A stretch of DNA of 36,058 bases from the NCBI GenBank assembly GCA_913055795.1, contig CAJXLA010000018.1, positions 1 to 36,058 on the forward strand, read 5' to 3'. Shown here in pieces: positions 33,730 through 36,058 of the stretch. A program made the translations under genes and the position numbers. Source of the DNA: an uncultured Alcanivorax sp. Its GTDB lineage: Bacteria > Pseudomonadota > Gammaproteobacteria > Pseudomonadales > Alcanivoracaceae. Under the pieces are notes generated by a model that saw only the letters and a list, made by a program, of their open reading frames with translations, had not been told where the DNA came from and did no database searches. The stretch's first letter is position 1; each line of letters begins with the position of its first letter.

Positions 33730-34566
33730 TCAGGGCACGCTCAGGCGCACTACCTGGCCGGCCGCCCTGCTGGGCATTGTCTGTTGCTCGTCGTTGATGC
33801 TGAGCGAGTCCACCGCCGAGGCGTCACCGATACGCAGCTCGAACGGGGCTTCGCCACTGACGTTGAGCGCCACGCCGGGACTCCGGCGACCCTCGAATAC
33901 CACTTCGCCGGAGGCGTCGTGCACCTCCAGCCAGCAATCACCCGAAAAGGTCATCTCCAGACGGTCAGCCGCTTCTGCGGACTCCGGCCGCTCGCCATTT
34001 TGACCCTCGGCCCCGGGGGCGGGTTCCCGTTCCGGTCCGGACTCGGCTTCGTTCGAACCCGACTCGTCCGGGCCGGATGCCTCTGGTTCGGACGAGTCGG
34101 GTTCGCTGCTCTGCGATTGCGCCCCCTCTTGGGCTGCCCCGGACTCGGTCTCCTCGGCCGCGCTCGCCGGGGCCGCTTCACCCTGATCAGCCGTGTCGCC
34201 CTGCGGCCACAGCAGGACCGCCCCCACGACGGCGAGCACAAGCGCCACCGATACCACGGGTATCCAGCGCCGGCTCCGCGAGGGCATTACCTCCACCGTC
34301 TCCGGCACGTCTTCCTGTTCCTCCAGGATGTCCGAGAAAGAGCTGACGAGCTCATCCGCGGGCAACTCCAGCTCCCGGGCATAGTTGCGGATATAGCCGC
34401 GCACAAAGGTAGCCTCCGGCAGACGCTCGTACTCGTCCGCCTCCAGTGCCTGGATAAAGGTCACCGTCAGGTTCAGACGGCTGGCGGCGTCTTCCTGACT
34501 GATGCCACGGGCCTCGCGTTCCGCCCGGAGGCGCTGGCCGGGGAGAAGCCTGCCCTCTTCACTCAT
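33730..34566 (-). CDS. rodZ: Cell-shape protein RodZ
   Basis: The product has 278 residues from the ATG at 34566, chosen by its ATGA overlap with the pilF stop. A cytoplasmic helix-turn-helix domain (about 8-75, GQRLRAEREARGISQEDAA) that binds MreB is followed by a basic stretch SRSRRW, one membrane helix (about 101-120), a Ser/Glu/Pro-rich acidic linker (about 125-205) and a periplasmic beta domain of the DUF4115 type (about 208-278, GDCWLEVHDASGEVVFEG). It ties the MreB cytoskeleton to cell-wall synthesis. The highly acidic linker may reflect a salty habitat, though RodZ linkers vary widely. Confidence 0.93.
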   Translation of the reverse strand: MSEEGRLLPGQRLRAEREARGISQEDAASRLNLTVTFIQALEADEYERLPEATFVRGYIRNYARELELPADELVSSFSDILEEQEDVPETVEVMPSRSRRWIPVVSVALVLAVVGAVLLWPQGDTADQGEAAPASAAEETESGAAQEGAQSQSSEPDSSEPEASGPDESGSNEAESGPEREPAPGAEGQNGERPESAEAADRLEMTFSGDCWLEVHDASGEVVFEGRRSPGVALNVSGEAPFELRIGDASAVDSLSINDEQQTMPSRAAGQVVRLSVP

Positions 34567-35372
34567 CCTTTCTCCCCGCTTTTGACCCGGCCCGGCTCTT
34601 CCAGCTTGCCCTGCCAGTTTCGCCATTGCCGGTACTGTTCAGACTCGGGATAGAGGCGCTTGAGCGCCAGTTCATAGCTGGATTGATCGTCCTTGTTTTC
34701 CAACTCATGGGCCAGACGAATGCCCAGCCACAGCGCCGACGCGGACTGGGTTTGCACCGCGTCCACGTACTGGCGGTAATAACGGTACGCGCGGCGATAA
34801 TTGTCCTGCTTGAAATGCAGGCGCGCGAGCTGCATGCGCGCACGCATGTTGCTGCTGTTCAGGCGCGTGGCGCGGTGCAGCGCCTGTTCCGCCGCGTCCG
34901 TTCTTCCGGCCGAGAGCAGCGCCTCACCCAGATTCGCGAAGGCATTGGCGCGAGAGTCGTAGTCCGGGTCCTCGGCGGCGCGCCGGAATTGCTCGGCGGC
35001 TTCCTCGTAGCGGCCTTCGCGATGCAACATGATGCCCAGGTTATTACGCGCCGTGGAGTAGTCATCATTGACGCTCAGCGCTTCCCGGTAATGCTCTTCC
35101 TCCAGCTCCGCATCGCCTTCATAGCGATACAGCAACGCCATGGCGTTATGCGCCATGGCGCTGTCGTCATCAAGTTCCAGGGCACGGGAAAAATGCCGGC
35201 GGGCGTCCGAAGGCTGATCGTCCTTGAGATACTCCATGCCCGCCGCCACACGATCCCGCACGGCCTTGTCGATATCCGGACCCTCGCCCTCCGCGGGCAC
35301 GGTTATGCAGCCGGACAGGACCAGCAGCAAGGCCAGCACCCCCGTGGTTTGTTGTATCCGCATGGCCTTCAT
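34563..35372 (-). CDS. pilF: Type IV pilus pilotin lipoprotein PilF/PilW
   Basis: The product has 269 residues. The lipobox LSGC places the lipidated residue at Cys22. About six TPR units follow (for example [47 protein letters not shown] and [19 protein letters not shown]). PilF is the pilotin that brings the secretin PilQ to the outer membrane. No pil genes are in the window, but pilF between rlmN and rodZ is the normal position in this class. The start at 35372 overlaps the rlmN stop (ATGA); a second in-frame ATG, Met4, is also possible. The stop overlaps the rodZ start. Confidence 0.93.
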   Translation of the reverse strand: MKAMRIQQTTGVLALLLVLSGCITVPAEGEGPDIDKAVRDRVAAGMEYLKDDQPSDARRHFSRALELDDDSAMAHNAMALLYRYEGDAELEEEHYREALSVNDDYSTARNNLGIMLHREGRYEEAAEQFRRAAEDPDYDSRANAFANLGEALLSAGRTDAAEQALHRATRLNSSNMRARMQLARLHFKQDNYRRAYRYYRQYVDAVQTQSASALWLGIRLAHELENKDDQSSYELALKRLYPESEQYRQWRNWQGKLEEPGRVKSGEKG

Positions 35373-36058
35373 CGGGTTGCAGCCACCTCCTCATCATGAG
35401 AACGCAGGAAGGCTTCCTGTTTCCAGCGCTCGCTGCGCCGCGTTCGGTCCATCACCTCACCCACCAGTTGACCGCAGGCCGCGTCAATATCATCGCCGCG
35501 CGTGGTACGGATCGTGGTCAGAACATCATTGTCATTCAGCACCTTGTGAAACGCCAGTATGTCCGCCTTGGGCGAGCATTCATAGCCCGCTCCCGGGAAG
35601 GGGTTGAACGGAATCAGGTTCACCTTTACCGGCAGGTCCCGGAAGAGCTCCAGCAACTGGCGCGCATGCTCGGGCTGATCATTGACGCCCTTGAGCATGA
35701 CATACTCCATGGTGATGGTGGTGTGCCGATGAGTAATACGCTCGACGTAGCGCCTGCAGGCTGCCAGCAGTTCGTCCAGCGGGTACTTCTTGTTGAGCGG
35801 CACCAGCTCGTCGCGCAGCTCGTCATTGGGCGCGTGCAACGAAATGGCCAGGGACACATCCAGATCTTCGCTGAGCTGATCGATCTTGGGCACCACGCCG
35901 GAGGTGGACAGCGTGATGCGCCTTTTGGAAATGCCGTAGCCAAGATCCTCGCGCATCAGCTCCATGGCCGACACCACATTGTCGTAGTTCATCATGGGCT
36001 CGCCCATGCCCATCATGACCACATTGGTGATGGGATGCTCGCCCAGATTGGTGCGCGG
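35369..36058 (-). CDS. rlmN: Dual-specificity rRNA/tRNA methyltransferase RlmN (N-terminal part missing)
   Basis: The frame stays open to the right edge (upstream codons read [14 protein letters not shown]), so about 230 C-terminal residues are present and the start and the CxxxCxxC radical-SAM cluster are outside. Visible features are the SAM-binding [31 protein letters not shown], the late [11 protein letters not shown] and the AACGQL motif, whose Cys is the methyl-linked catalytic residue in E. coli (Cys355 there). RlmN makes 2-methyladenosine at A2503 of 23S rRNA and A37 of some tRNAs. It is first of the visible rlmN-pilF-rodZ-ispG run, joined to pilF by ATGA. Confidence 0.95.
   Translation of the reverse strand, partial: PRTNLGEHPITNVVMMGMGEPMMNYDNVVSAMELMREDLGYGISKRRITLSTSGVVPKIDQLSEDLDVSLAISLHAPNDELRDELVPLNKKYPLDELLAACRRYVERITHRHTTITMEYVMLKGVNDQPEHARQLLELFRDLPVKVNLIPFNPFPGAGYECSPKADILAFHKVLNDNDVLTTIRTTRGDDIDAACGQLVGEVMDRTRRSERWKQEAFLRSHDEEVAATR

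Noticed and set aside
32698-34653. A 651-codon open frame opposite ispG and rodZ
   Set aside because: Spans two well-identified genes on the other strand and shows no family pattern.

Overview
This 36 kb window is GC-rich chromosomal DNA from a gammaproteobacterium. The gene orders rplM-rpsI-petABC-sspAB and rlmN-pilF-rodZ-ispG-hisS-yfgM-bamB-der are typical of that class. High GC, acidic linkers (RodZ, SspB, RapA) and a gamma-type cytochrome b suggest a Chromatiales/Ectothiorhodospiraceae-like, possibly halophilic organism; that placement is inference. There is no prophage, CRISPR array, rRNA, tRNA or complete insertion sequence. Both edge genes are cut: a BON-domain protein (left) and rlmN (right).

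Layout. 1-7470: the end of a BON lipoprotein-type gene, then on the minus strand, read from high to low coordinates, rplM-rpsI, petA-petB-petC (cytochrome bc1), sspA-sspB and an LTA-synthase-like membrane sulfatase. 7500-17500: an accessory-looking stretch with a TPR fragment, a carotenoid oxygenase, tas, cho, a secreted HNH nuclease, rapA, an unrecognised 169-residue protein behind a perfect TGTGA-N6-TCACA site, tadA, a duplicated TM2 protein and a DoxX protein. 17600-22265: guaB and guaA (minus) and xseA divergent from guaB. 22262-27489: a three-gene module of TonB-dependent receptor, periplasmic substrate-binding protein and hybrid histidine kinase. 27577-36058: der, bamB, yfgM, hisS, ispG, rodZ, pilF and rlmN, several joined by ATGA stop/start overlaps.

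How the genes work together. petABC forms a complete bc1 complex with its own candidate promoter and a strong terminator. sspA/sspB link starvation transcription control to ClpXP proteolysis. guaB/guaA make GMP from IMP. bamB, yfgM, rodZ and pilF serve outer-membrane assembly, secretion, cell shape and type IV pili. The TonB receptor, binding protein and kinase look like one sensory unit with no transporter.

The most unusual DNA lies outside the genes. A palindromic repeat family (arms resembling GGCTGTTGAAAAACCC) occurs as a compact 64-bp copy that supplies the stop codons of two convergent genes, as a 266-bp copy with nested palindromes between ispG and hisS, and as a half copy at the end of der. 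A separate 33-bp-arm inverted repeat abuts and overlaps the ispG stop codon. No wholly new multi-gene system is evident; the best candidates for new biology are these repeats, the three-gene TonB/binding-protein/kinase module, the CRP-like site with its unknown gene, and the palindrome touching the sspA start codon.
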